IMG/VR virus record: IMGVR_UViG_3300037068_000078
Span: 1-64,000 of that record
Length of the DNA stretch: 64,000 nt
From: a virus
Strand: one strand, 5' to 3'
In this document: positions 26,639 to 34,813 of the stretch, one piece after another
How the letters are laid out: each line of letters begins with the position of its first letter
Position numbering within the stretch: the first letter of the stretch is position 1
The notes under the pieces: model-generated
What the model was told of the DNA's origin: nothing
What the model saw: the letters and a program-made list of their open reading frames with translations, nothing else
The model's database searches: none
Position numbers and translations under genes: made by a program

Positions 26639-26860
26639 ATGGCAAACATTCAGATGACAATCAAAGCGCTCGGTGTTGCATACACCGGGCGCAGCTGGGA
26701 CGACGTCGCTGATGAGGTCGGCGATAAGATATTGACAGCGGGCCACGTGTACCGCTGGTTGGAGCCGGGCACTGACGTTCATCTCGGAGAATTTCGGCAC
26801 GATCGCATCAGCGTTCTAGTCGACAAGGACCACATCATCACCGGCTACTCGGTAGGATAA
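26639..26860 (+). CDS. Peptidase inhibitor I78-like small protein
   Basis: 73 residues. The pattern GRSWDDVADEVG, a central VYRWLEPGTDV, and RHDRISVLVDKDHIITGYSVG resembles the I78 (Elastase-inhibitor AFLEI-type) fold, in which an arginine-aspartate-arginine stretch and a final strand are conserved. I78 proteins inhibit serine proteases. Lying among fibre genes it could be a virion protein or protect fibres from host proteases; this is inference. Confidence 0.5.
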   Translation: MANIQMTIKALGVAYTGRSWDDVADEVGDKILTAGHVYRWLEPGTDVHLGEFRHDRISVLVDKDHIITGYSVG

Positions 26861-26866
26861 TACTCA

Positions 26867-29788
26867 GTGACGACATTCGTAGACAGCGCGAAGGGCTCAA
26901 CGACGATCACAGCGCCGACGCACGCCGTCGGTGACTTGATCCTCGTCTGTGCGACCCGCAATGCCAGTGCTACTGCACCGGGTCTCGCGACTGGTTATAC
27001 GAATATTGGAACGACGACTGGCAACACGAACGCGATGCGTGTTGCCTACAGGATCGCGACGACGACGAGCGACTCTGGTGGTACGTGGTCCAACGCCACT
27101 GAACTCGTTCTACAGATCTACCGACCGACAAGTGGCAATCAGGCGGCCATCGGCGCGAATGCTGGTCTCTCTGGTTCCTCGACGACGCTGACGTACAGTG
27201 CACTCACGCTGCAGGATACTTCAGGCGCTTCCTGGGTCGCCGCTTTCGGTCAGTCAAAGACATCCGGTGTTGGTCTCTCCTCGATGCCCTCTGGTCTCAC
27301 GCAGAGACAGGATGAGGTGGGCACTGGCGAGCTAGTTGGTGGTGATACCAATGGTGGCGTGAGCAGCTGGTCTGCACACACGGACACGATCACGACTTCC
27401 GTGTGGAAGGCGTTTGCCATTGAGATCAAGGATGTTACTCCACCGGGGGGTGATGCGTGGAGCAACGTGCCGTGCTTCGGCGGGTTCACGTTCACGAACA
27501 GCTTCAAGACCGCGACCGGTCTCAATAACAACGACGCTTGCGTCTCGGTCACTAACCATACCTCGGGAAAGCAATACTTCGAGACCACGGCGATTGGTGG
27601 CGTGCACGACGGTGGTGACCACTTCGGCCTGCGAGACGACATCGGCGCTTCAGCTAACCACTGCAACTGGACGTCGGACGGCACAGTCGATGACAGCTTC
27701 GGAGGCGTGCTTGGCACCATCCAAGTGTGGAACAGCGGCGATACGCTCGGCTTCGCCATTGACATCGACCATAGTCTTATCTGGTTCAAGAACATCACCC
27801 AGTCCAGCAACTGGAACAACTCAGGCACGGCCAATCCAGCGACGGGCGTCGGTGGGTTCACGTTCTCGATTAACGTGAGCGCGGGTGGCTGGATCGTCTT
27901 CTGGTCCACGAACGATAACGGAGCAACGCTCAACACTGGCACCAGCACGTTCGCTGGTTCCGTTCCCAGCGGCTTCTCTGCATGGTTCAGTGGTAGCGGT
28001 CCCGTCACCAATCCAGTGAGTCTCTCCATCACTGCATCTGCTACTGTATCAGCAATCAAGAGCGCGGCGCGGAAGCTCGCCGTTACTTCGGCCTCCACAA
28101 TATCAAACTTGAAAAGCGTGGGGAAACCACTAGCCTTCTCGTCTGCGAGTGCGGTCAGCTCCACCTTGATGAAGCTGAAGAACGTGCTCGTCTCGTTCAC
28201 CAGTGGATCGACACTGACGCTGGTCAATCAAACTGGCAAGAATATCATCGTGCCAGCTGGGTCTATCCTTAGCCAACAGAAAGTAGTGGGCAAGGTCTTG
28301 GCCGTGTCTGCTAGCAGCGTACTCACACTGCTGAAGCAGATGAGCAGAGCATTCAGCTTTGTCTCCACGAGCGCGATCTCGGTGTTGAAGCTATGGCCCA
28401 AGACGCTATCGTTTTCCTCTTCTTCGCTCGTCACCAGGGCGAACAGCGTCAGCAAGCTGCTGCAGGTGGCCGCACCCGGTGCTGTCTCACTAGTGAAGCA
28501 GATCAGCAAGCCGCTTGCGATCACTTCTGCCAGCATCGCGTCTATCATTGCCATCAAGGCAAGGAGTGTTCTGCTCGCCATCACTAGTTCCTCGACTGTC
28601 ACAGTCTCAAAGAACGTGGTGAAGCAGCTATCCATCGCATCTGCGGGTATTGTTGCAGTCGTGCGCGCGGTGACGAAGACGCTCTCTTTCAATGCGACGT
28701 CTGCTGTCTCAGTGCTGCGGCAGTTGGGCAAGATACTGCCGATCCTCTCAGCCAGCATTGTCTCAGTGCTCGCCATCAAGGCTCGGTCAGTTGTGCTCGC
28801 CATCACTGCCGCCTCGACTGTCAGTGTTACGAAGAGTGTGGCGAAACCGCTCGCCATTGTATCTGCGAGCGTCGTCGCAGTCGTGCGAAGCTTCGGCAAG
28901 GTGCTCCTCGCCACGTCTTCAGCTATTAGCCTAGTGCTGCTGAAGCAGGTCAGCAAGTCGTTCTCGGTCACGGGAGCTAGCACGGTCTCGATCATAGCGA
29001 TCAAGGCCAAGACAGTTTTCCTGGCGATCACCAGTGCATCATCCATCACCTTGTCGAAGGCCATAACCAAGCCGCTCCTCATCGGTGTGCTCAGTGCTAC
29101 GACTCTGTTGAAGCAAGTCAATAAGCCACTGTCTTTCACCTCTGCCAGCGTGGTCAGCGCCACGGCGGGGCGGCTATTCATTCGCGTGCTCAACGTGGTG
29201 AGCGCATCGGCTGTCAGCGTGAAGCGTGGGTACACAAAGACACTGCAGGTTGTTTCTGGCTCAAGTCTGAGCATGTCGAGGGCCATCAGCAAGATCCTGC
29301 AGATAGAGTCTATCAGCAGACTCATAATCAGCATAGCGTCCTCGGTCAGGTCGTCGGCTGGCGCACCTCGCCGCGTACTGGGCAGGATCACTCGCTACTT
29401 CGTGACGGGCAGTCTGGAAATCCAACGCATAACTGGAAGCATCAACATGGACCAACACGAACCGCTGGACTTCCTCTGCAACACGGACTGGCAGCTGGGC
29501 GGGCCACTTACCGATGGGCTCGGCAACGTGCTGAGCCTTGCCGGTGCCACGCTCACGTGGAAGCTGGACAGTCTCGATGGGGGTACCAACTTCATCACGC
29601 TCACGGGTAGCCCGGCCATAGCTATCACCGACAATGCAACGTCGACCGTGCTGGTGGACGTGCCGACAGCTGAGACTGGGCCACTGCCTCCCGGTACATA
29701 TCGCGACTATCTCTATGTCACCACGTCCGGCGGAGCCTTCCTGCCACTGTGGTCAGGGCTCATTCGAGCGAAAGCAGCACCAGCGTAA
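26867..29788 (+). CDS. Large tail adhesin with SPRY-like domain and tandem degenerate repeats
   Basis: GTG start, 973 residues. Residues 1-190 form a Thr/Ser/Gly-rich beta domain. Residues about 195-378 look like an SPRY/concanavalin-type domain (SGKQYFET near its start, GDTLGFAIDIDHSLIWFKN in the middle, PSGFSAWF at the end). Residues about 381-825 consist of over 20 degenerate repeats of 18-20 residues built as K-P-L-x-I-x-S-A-S-x-V-S-v-x-K. Residues about 861-973 are BppU-like (LPPGTYRDYLYVTTSGGA). It is probably a receptor-binding side fibre. It ends just before a terminator. Confidence 0.7.
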   Translation: MTTFVDSAKGSTTITAPTHAVGDLILVCATRNASATAPGLATGYTNIGTTTGNTNAMRVAYRIATTTSDSGGTWSNATELVLQIYRPTSGNQAAIGANAGLSGSSTTLTYSALTLQDTSGASWVAAFGQSKTSGVGLSSMPSGLTQRQDEVGTGELVGGDTNGGVSSWSAHTDTITTSVWKAFAIEIKDVTPPGGDAWSNVPCFGGFTFTNSFKTATGLNNNDACVSVTNHTSGKQYFETTAIGGVHDGGDHFGLRDDIGASANHCNWTSDGTVDDSFGGVLGTIQVWNSGDTLGFAIDIDHSLIWFKNITQSSNWNNSGTANPATGVGGFTFSINVSAGGWIVFWSTNDNGATLNTGTSTFAGSVPSGFSAWFSGSGPVTNPVSLSITASATVSAIKSAARKLAVTSASTISNLKSVGKPLAFSSASAVSSTLMKLKNVLVSFTSGSTLTLVNQTGKNIIVPAGSILSQQKVVGKVLAVSASSVLTLLKQMSRAFSFVSTSAISVLKLWPKTLSFSSSSLVTRANSVSKLLQVAAPGAVSLVKQISKPLAITSASIASIIAIKARSVLLAITSSSTVTVSKNVVKQLSIASAGIVAVVRAVTKTLSFNATSAVSVLRQLGKILPILSASIVSVLAIKARSVVLAITAASTVSVTKSVAKPLAIVSASVVAVVRSFGKVLLATSSAISLVLLKQVSKSFSVTGASTVSIIAIKAKTVFLAITSASSITLSKAITKPLLIGVLSATTLLKQVNKPLSFTSASVVSATAGRLFIRVLNVVSASAVSVKRGYTKTLQVVSGSSLSMSRAISKILQIESISRLIISIASSVRSSAGAPRRVLGRITRYFVTGSLEIQRITGSINMDQHEPLDFLCNTDWQLGGPLTDGLGNVLSLAGATLTWKLDSLDGGTNFITLTGSPAIAITDNATSTVLVDVPTAETGPLPPGTYRDYLYVTTSGGAFLPLWSGLIRAKAAPA

Positions 29789-29852
29789 TTTGTCCCCTCC
29801 GGGCAGATGGCGACTCGGGCTGCTTTTCCTCTCAGTCCGTGCGTCCAAACTT

Positions 29853-29882
29853 GGTGGGGGCTTCGGCCCCCATCCTTTCTTT
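29853..29882 (+). terminator. Rho-independent terminator after tail genes
   Basis: GGTGGGGGC-TTCG-GCCCCCATC folds into a 9-bp stem (one G-U pair) with a UUCG tetraloop, followed by a pyrimidine/T-rich stretch (CTTTCTTT). It separates late structural genes from the lysis cassette. Confidence 0.75.
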
Positions 29883-29896
29883 AACAGGAGAAGCAA

Positions 29897-30772
29897 ATGC
29901 GGAGTTCACAGGAGGCGGTTGACTACTGCGTCCGACAGGAGGTCACTTCTCCTGCGTACTACACCAAGCACTATCAAAATCCAGAGTGGCCGGGCGCGAG
30001 CAGCGGCATCACCGTGGCGTGTGGCTACGACCTTGGCTACGCCTCGCCGGAGAAGATCCGCCGCGACTGGTCAGGTCTTGTCAGCGCCGAGATGCTCGAC
30101 GTCATGCTGCACTGCTCGGGCGTCAAGGGGCAGGAGGCGAAGGCGCTGCTGCCGCAGGTGCGCAGCAAGATCTCCATTCCGTGGGCAGCTGCCGTGCAGG
30201 TGTTCATGGACAGCGACTGGCCCCAGTGGGAGTCCACGGTGGCGCACGCGATACCCAACACCGAGCGGCTCACTCCCACGTGCTACGGCGTGCTGACAGC
30301 GACCGCATACAATCGCGGCGCGGCTGGCTTCAACTCCAATGCTGCGCGCTTCACCGAGATGCACAACATTCGCAACGAGGTGGACCAGGGCGATCTTCCA
30401 CCCGTGGCGGGGCAGTTCCTCAGCATGCGTCGGCTGTGGCCCACGCTCAAGGGCCTGCAGGACAGGTACACCGAGGCGGCCTCGCTCTGGAACAAGGGGC
30501 TAACGCAGCCCACTCCGATCGTGGTGGCTCCCCCCGTTCCTCACGACGGTGAGCACCCGCTCAATGCAGGACCTGCGCGTACCAAGCCACCTGCAACTAC
30601 CAACGCGCAGAACGGCGCAACGACGGCCGTCGTCGTGGCAACCGGGGGGATGGCGAAGAAGGCTGCAGAGAGCGGAATGCCGCTGTGGCAGGTAGCGTTG
30701 ATGGTCGTGGCAGGGCTCGTGGTGGCCGGGACCATCTGGTATGCGTGGTACAGAAACCGTAACCCGAAATAG
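29897..30772 (+). CDS. Endolysin, T4-lysozyme/pesticin-like, with C-terminal membrane helix
   Basis: 291 residues. The lysozyme domain (1-190) has RQEVTSPAYYTKHY near the N-terminus with a likely catalytic Glu15, then WPGASSGITVACGYDLGYAS, comparable to the Glu/Asp-Thr arrangement in T4-type lysozymes. TATAYNRGAAGF near 135 is also family-like. A Pro/Thr/Ala-rich linker leads to a transmembrane helix near 262-282 (MPLWQVALMVVAGLVVAGTI). It degrades peptidoglycan at lysis. The C-terminal anchor is unusual. Confidence 0.8.
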   Translation: MRSSQEAVDYCVRQEVTSPAYYTKHYQNPEWPGASSGITVACGYDLGYASPEKIRRDWSGLVSAEMLDVMLHCSGVKGQEAKALLPQVRSKISIPWAAAVQVFMDSDWPQWESTVAHAIPNTERLTPTCYGVLTATAYNRGAAGFNSNAARFTEMHNIRNEVDQGDLPPVAGQFLSMRRLWPTLKGLQDRYTEAASLWNKGLTQPTPIVVAPPVPHDGEHPLNAGPARTKPPATTNAQNGATTAVVVATGGMAKKAAESGMPLWQVALMVVAGLVVAGTIWYAWYRNRNPK

Positions 30773-30787
30773 AGGACTCAGCATCAC

Positions 30788-31159
30788 ATGATGGTCTTAT
30801 TCTTTTGGCTGCTCAATGCAGCCACCGTTATCGTTGTCTATCTCTACTGGATCCGCCCACTGTTGTTGAAGAACGCCAAGTTCTCGGCGCTGGTCAACAG
30901 CTGGGAGGGCTCTTACTTCTCGGCATTCAGCGCCAAGTTCGCTGGCATCAAGCAGAAGCTCACCGCTGCGCTCGTGTATTTAGCGGGCATGGTTGTCATG
31001 ATGCACGACTGGATCGCGCCGTACGTCACCGGCGTCGACGTGACACCGATCATCGGTGAGATCCAGGCGAAGATGCCCTCGTGGGGTTGGCCGGTGCTTC
31101 TTGTGGCGATCACCGCGCTGCTCGACTACTTCCGCAGTCTAGCGGACAAGCGAGCGTAA
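30788..31159 (+). CDS. Membrane protein of lysis cassette (possible holin)
   Basis: 123 residues with three hydrophobic segments: FFWLLNAATVIVVYLYWI, LTAALVYLAGMVVMM and GWPVLLVAITALLDYF. It lies between the endolysin and another holin-like gene. The size and topology suit a class I holin or an accessory/antiholin. I do not recognise a named family. Confidence 0.6.
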   Translation: MMVLFFWLLNAATVIVVYLYWIRPLLLKNAKFSALVNSWEGSYFSAFSAKFAGIKQKLTAALVYLAGMVVMMHDWIAPYVTGVDVTPIIGEIQAKMPSWGWPVLLVAITALLDYFRSLADKRA

Positions 31160-31160
31160 T

Positions 31161-31550
31161 ATGTGGGAAGCGATCATCGGCTTTCTGGGAGGCCCTGTCG
31201 TCAAGGGTCTCCTCGCTGCGTACAACGCCAAGTTGAAGGCGGCGACCGACGACAAGACGATTGCCAGCGGCCTAGCCGCTGATCAGATCGCGGCAGAGAC
31301 TGCCTCGGGCGAGATGGCGATGAAGCTCAAGGTGGCACAGATCGGCCATCCATTCGAGCCCGAGAAGCTGGCGTTCTACGTCGTGCTGATCTACTTCGCC
31401 AAGTGTCTTTTGTGGGACAAGGTGCTGGGGCTTGGCAGCACGGACCCGGTTACGGGAGCCGTCGGCGTGTGGGCAAATCTGGTCATGTCCTTCTACTTCG
31501 GCAAGCGCACGATTGAGAACGTAACCACCATCGTCAAAGCGTTCAGGTAG
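31161..31550 (+). CDS. Holin-like protein (3TM holin family pattern)
   Basis: 129 residues, one base after the previous stop. The N-terminal GFLGGPVVKGLLAAYNAKL and charged helix are followed by AFYVVLIYFAKCLLWDKVLG and WANLVMSFYFGKRTIENV. This matches phage holins in which an amphipathic helix precedes membrane segments and a WDKV motif is conserved. It probably forms the lysis pore together with the neighbouring gene. Confidence 0.7.
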   Translation: MWEAIIGFLGGPVVKGLLAAYNAKLKAATDDKTIASGLAADQIAAETASGEMAMKLKVAQIGHPFEPEKLAFYVVLIYFAKCLLWDKVLGLGSTDPVTGAVGVWANLVMSFYFGKRTIENVTTIVKAFR

Positions 31551-31573
31551 ATTTTTCCGGGGCCTCACTCACG

Positions 31574-31582
31574 TGGTACAAT
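31574..31582 (+). promoter_or_regulatory. Candidate extended -10 promoter for the ParA-like gene
   Basis: TGGTACAAT is an extended -10 (TGn plus TACAAT) 27 bp upstream of the ATG at 31609. The -35 region is T-rich (TTTTTCC) and not consensus. It would drive the two-gene ATPase unit independently of the lysis genes. Confidence 0.5.
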
Positions 31583-31608
31583 TGAACAAACACACAGGGG
31601 AATGAAAG

Positions 31609-32277
31609 ATGAAGCCAAGAGTTATCGTCGTCGGCGCTGATAAGGGTGGCGTTGGCAAGACTACCGTCTCGCGCGTCATGCTCGACTACTTCACGAACGC
31701 GCACCTGCAGCCGCGCGCCTTCGACACGGAGAAGAAGGAAACGGGCGTGCTCAAGCGCTTTCATCCAAGCATCACGGAGATCGTTGACTTCTCCAAGGTC
31801 GATGGGCAGATGCGCGTGTTGGACTCGCTCAAGACGTCACCGCTCACGCTCATCGACTGTAGGGCCAACTTGCTGTTGGACTCGTTGGATACGCTCGCCA
31901 ACATCGGCTTCCTCGACAAGGTGAAGAATGGTGAGATCACCATCCAGACATTCCACGTGCTGGATGGATCCGTGGCCGCGCTCGACGAGGTGGCGGACGC
32001 CGCAAAGATCCTCAATAACGAGGGCTACTACGTTGTGCGCAACCACATCAATGACCGTGCCTTCTTCAGCTGGAGCGAGACGCGCTCCAAGATTGCTGGC
32101 ACCGTGGTTGACGTGCCCAAGCTCGATGAGCGCGCCAGCGAGGCGGTGGACGACATGGGCGTCTCGTTCGAGGAGTTCATTTCCAAGACGGATAGCGACG
32201 TGCTGCGCGGCTACGTGAAGCACTGGAAGCAGAAGGTCTACGCCGTGTTCGACGGCATCGGTCTCAGTAAACAGTAG
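31609..32277 (+). CDS. ParA/MinD-like P-loop ATPase
   Basis: 222 residues. VVGADKGGVGKTTVSRVML is the deviant Walker A of the ParA/MinD/SIMIBI class; TLIDCRAN near residue 80 is the second motif. The end (VLRGYVKHWKQKVYAVFDGI) is a charged helix. It is shorter than plasmid ParA (about 250-400) and lacks an N-terminal HTH, so it resembles MinD/MipZ-size or small phage/host ATPases. Its partner may be the coiled-coil gene downstream. The role could be DNA positioning, virion protein placement or host interference; none is proven. Confidence 0.75.
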   Translation: MKPRVIVVGADKGGVGKTTVSRVMLDYFTNAHLQPRAFDTEKKETGVLKRFHPSITEIVDFSKVDGQMRVLDSLKTSPLTLIDCRANLLLDSLDTLANIGFLDKVKNGEITIQTFHVLDGSVAALDEVADAAKILNNEGYYVVRNHINDRAFFSWSETRSKIAGTVVDVPKLDERASEAVDDMGVSFEEFISKTDSDVLRGYVKHWKQKVYAVFDGIGLSKQ

Positions 32278-32287
32278 GGAGGAACGC

Positions 32288-32836
32288 ATGCCACCACTCA
32301 TTCGGGATATGGCTCGAGAGCTCGACGTGGAGGCCCAAGAGATCATGGTGCTATTCAGCACCATGGTGAGAGAGTTCCAGGGTGTGAAACACCTGTTGGA
32401 ACGTGTAGAGGCCAATCAGGCCGCAATGATGGAGAAGATTAACATGGTTGATGCGAACGTTCAGAAAGTCGTCGACGACGCAAATGCAATCAAGGCACAG
32501 ATGGATACGGTCGTGGCGAAGCTTGGTGCCAATGCTGCCACCATCGCTGACTTGCAAGCGAAGCTCGACGCTGCCAACGCGACGATCGCGGCTGGTGGCA
32601 CCATCTCGGCGGACGACGTTGCTGCCCTGCAGGGCGTAGCGGCGACGCTGGAGGCGGGTACGTCCGAGGCGCAAGCTGCTGCGGCACCCGCTGCGGCGGC
32701 GGCCCCTGGGGTCGCTGCGGCTGCTGCGGTCGGCGCTGCTGCCGATCCCACTGCCACGGCTGCGGCTGCGGCGGCGGCTACGACCGACGCGTCGGCTGGC
32801 GCGGCTGGTGGCGCTGCACCCACCAGCGGCAGCTGA
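32288..32836 (+). CDS. Coiled-coil protein with alanine-rich tail
   Basis: 182 residues, 10 bp after the ATPase stop with GGGAGGAACGC upstream. Residues 1-60 are helical (FSTMVREFQGVKHLLERVEA), 60-115 form a heptad-like coiled coil, and 125-182 are almost purely Ala, Gly, Pro, Thr and Ser. No DNA-binding motif is visible. The tight linkage suggests that it works with the ParA-like ATPase. Confidence 0.7.
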   Translation: MPPLIRDMARELDVEAQEIMVLFSTMVREFQGVKHLLERVEANQAAMMEKINMVDANVQKVVDDANAIKAQMDTVVAKLGANAATIADLQAKLDAANATIAAGGTISADDVAALQGVAATLEAGTSEAQAAAAPAAAAAPGVAAAAAVGAAADPTATAAAAAAATTDASAGAAGGAAPTSGS

Positions 32837-32892
32837 CCTCCTGGGGTCGCGCTGCGATCCCTAGGGCGAAGGTTGTGGGGGTAAGATAGTAT

Positions 32893-32918
32893 GGCCGGGG
32901 CGAGAGCCCCGGCTTTTT
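32893..32918 (+). terminator. Rho-independent terminator
   Basis: GGCCGGGGC-GAGA-GCCCCGGCT forms an 8-9 bp G/C stem with a GAGA loop followed by TTTTT. It ends the plus-strand late/ATPase region and faces the convergent minus-strand operon, whose last stop codon overlaps the T tract. Confidence 0.85.
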
Positions 32919-33099
32919 ATTGCCTGGAGGCGAAGCGCCGTACGCAGCTGGGGCAGCTGTGCAGCCACTCTCCTTTTATCTGGTGCGTGCGCCAGCCCTT
33001 GCGCTTGGCAACGGCGAGCGCCGTGCGAAAGTCCTCCTCGTCAGTGTCGAGGTAGTCGGGACACTCGTCGCACTGAAACATGCCGCGATCGAAGCTCAT
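32917..33099 (-). CDS. Small zinc-ribbon-like protein
   Basis: 60 residues on the minus strand with two Cys pairs (FQCDECPDYL and HSCPSCVRRF) separated by a charged, helical middle (EEDFRTALAVAKRKGWRT). This layout is typical of small phage zinc-ribbon proteins of unknown function. Last gene of the minus-strand operon; its ATG overlaps the stop of the preceding gene. Confidence 0.75.
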   Translation of the reverse strand: MSFDRGMFQCDECPDYLDTDEEDFRTALAVAKRKGWRTHQIKGEWLHSCPSCVRRFASRQ

Positions 33100-33263
33100 C
33101 GTCTGAATGTCCTTAGCTGCACGTCAATGAGTGTCTTAAACGCATCGCGCCGTATTTCATCTAGTTCTTTGTTTGGTCCGTACTTGCTGGTGGCGTCATC
33201 CATCTCACGGATAACGCGACCAAGCCGGGTCACTGCCTCCATGAACACACCGTGGGAAATCAT
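33096..33263 (-). CDS. Small hypothetical protein (55 residues)
   Basis: Minus-strand ORF with ATGA overlaps at both ends, to the helicase upstream and the zinc-ribbon gene downstream. The product (MISHGVFMEAVTRLGRVIRE, then SKYGPNKELDEIRRDAFKTL) is helical and charged. No family is recognised; the exact fit between two genes is the main support. Confidence 0.6.
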   Translation of the reverse strand: MISHGVFMEAVTRLGRVIREMDDATSKYGPNKELDEIRRDAFKTLIDVQLRTFRR

Positions 33264-34813
33264 ATTAGCCACTTTCTAAACTCCTCTTGGTTCATTAACG
33301 TCGCTAGGTCAAGCTTCTTGCGCAGGCTGCGCACCACATCCCAATCAATAGTGTTCTCTGTCAAAAGATCGACGTAGGTCACGGGCCGGTGCTGGCCCTT
33401 GCGCCACGTGCGGCGCTCGCTTTGGTCGCGCTGCTCAAGGTCGTAGTTGTTAGCATAGTAGATCACCAGCGCGGGCTTCACCCACGTGTTGCCGCGCATG
33501 CCCGCGCCCTGCGTCGCGCACATGTACAGGCAGTCTGGATCGTTGATGAAGCGACGCTCCTCGGCGCTGCGCGTGTTGACGTTGCCACCGTGCCACTGTG
33601 CCACGGCCTGCGGGCCAAACTGCTTCTTCAATCGGTCGATGATCTTGAACAGCGGCGGCTTCCACGGGCACCATATCACCGCCTTCTCGCTGGGGTTGTC
33701 CTGCAGCACTTCGAGCAGAACGTCCGTGCGCTTCTCAGGTATCTCCCGGAACTTTCCCTCGTCGTCCACCACGTAGCCGCAGTTCACCTGAATGCGCCGC
33801 GTGATCATCTTGATGACCATGTCCACGGTGACGAAGCCGTCGCCCACCTGCGCATGGCCGAAGGACTTCAGATCACTCAGCACGCGCTTCTGCTCGGGCA
33901 GCAGCGGCACGTCGCGCGGCACGTACACCTTCTCTGGCAGGTCCAGGCAGTCCTCGGCGCGCACGCGGTAGCTGTACTGCGCGACCTTGGCCTGTAGCTC
34001 ATCGAGGTTCTTGAACGCGACGATCTGCTTTATGGTGCGCGAGTTTTGCTTTCCCGCTGCGTCCTTGCCGGGCAGGTAGATCTTCTGCGGCTTGATGACT
34101 GCGTATCTGTATTTGAAGGCCCACTCGTTAGACGCGCGCAAAATGCGCTCGTCCAGGAACAAGCACTGCGAGTAGACGTCCATCGGTGAGTTGGGAGACC
34201 ACAGCCCTGAGAGTATGCGCTTGGCGTGAGACTGCGCGCCCAAGTTGACGAGGAAGCGCGTGCGGTCTGCACTACCGTTCTTGATGACGGTGCTCTCGTC
34301 GATGGCAACCATCGCCCCGCGCTGCTGCACGAACTCCCACGCTAGATCCTGCGCGGCCTTCACGGATGAGAGCGCCTCTACGTTGATTGTGATGACGCGC
34401 TGGCGCTTGGGGTCCTTGCACCCTAGCAGCGCCTCGGTGCGCCGCTTCAGCGGGCCGGTCGTGGACTTGCCACTTATCCACGGCACCTGCAGCATCCGCT
34501 TGTACAAGCCGGGGTCCAGGTGCTTGCGGTACTCGCACCAGTTCTCCTCGTCGTCGCCCTTGTCCAGCCACCAGTTGCGATACGAGCCTGCAGGCGCAAC
34601 GATCAGCAGATCTGGCGTCCCCCCGTTCATCGACTGGCTCGCCCAGTCCGCCAGCAACGCAGCTGACTTGCCAGTGCCCATGTCCATGAGATACGCGAAG
34701 ACGTCCTCTGGCACAGGAACGGGGGGAGCGTTACGGCTGGCGGTGATGGCGGCTAGCTGGTGGGACATCAAGGGCAGGCGCGGCTTGTAACCGTCCAGAA
34801 CGTCGGTGGGCAT
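33260..34813 (-). CDS. SNF2-type superfamily 2 helicase
   Basis: 517 residues from ATG 34813, preceded by GGAGG on the minus strand; an upstream in-frame ATG at 34885 lies in the control region. Motif I is LMDMGTGKSAALLADW, motif II AIDESTVIKN, and motif VI SERRTWRKGQHRPVT, the SNF2/DEAD-like set. Comparable phage proteins act in recombination, replication or remodelling of protein-DNA complexes. It is the first gene of the only minus-strand operon. Confidence 0.88.
   Translation of the reverse strand: MPTDVLDGYKPRLPLMSHQLAAITASRNAPPVPVPEDVFAYLMDMGTGKSAALLADWASQSMNGGTPDLLIVAPAGSYRNWWLDKGDDEENWCEYRKHLDPGLYKRMLQVPWISGKSTTGPLKRRTEALLGCKDPKRQRVITINVEALSSVKAAQDLAWEFVQQRGAMVAIDESTVIKNGSADRTRFLVNLGAQSHAKRILSGLWSPNSPMDVYSQCLFLDERILRASNEWAFKYRYAVIKPQKIYLPGKDAAGKQNSRTIKQIVAFKNLDELQAKVAQYSYRVRAEDCLDLPEKVYVPRDVPLLPEQKRVLSDLKSFGHAQVGDGFVTVDMVIKMITRRIQVNCGYVVDDEGKFREIPEKRTDVLLEVLQDNPSEKAVIWCPWKPPLFKIIDRLKKQFGPQAVAQWHGGNVNTRSAEERRFINDPDCLYMCATQGAGMRGNTWVKPALVIYYANNYDLEQRDQSERRTWRKGQHRPVTYVDLLTENTIDWDVVRSLRKKLDLATLMNQEEFRKWLI

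Noticed and set aside
27250-29391. Two long minus-strand ORFs opposite the repeat adhesin
   Set aside because: They arise from the biased Ser/Ala/Val repeat codons read in reverse; no start signals or family similarity.
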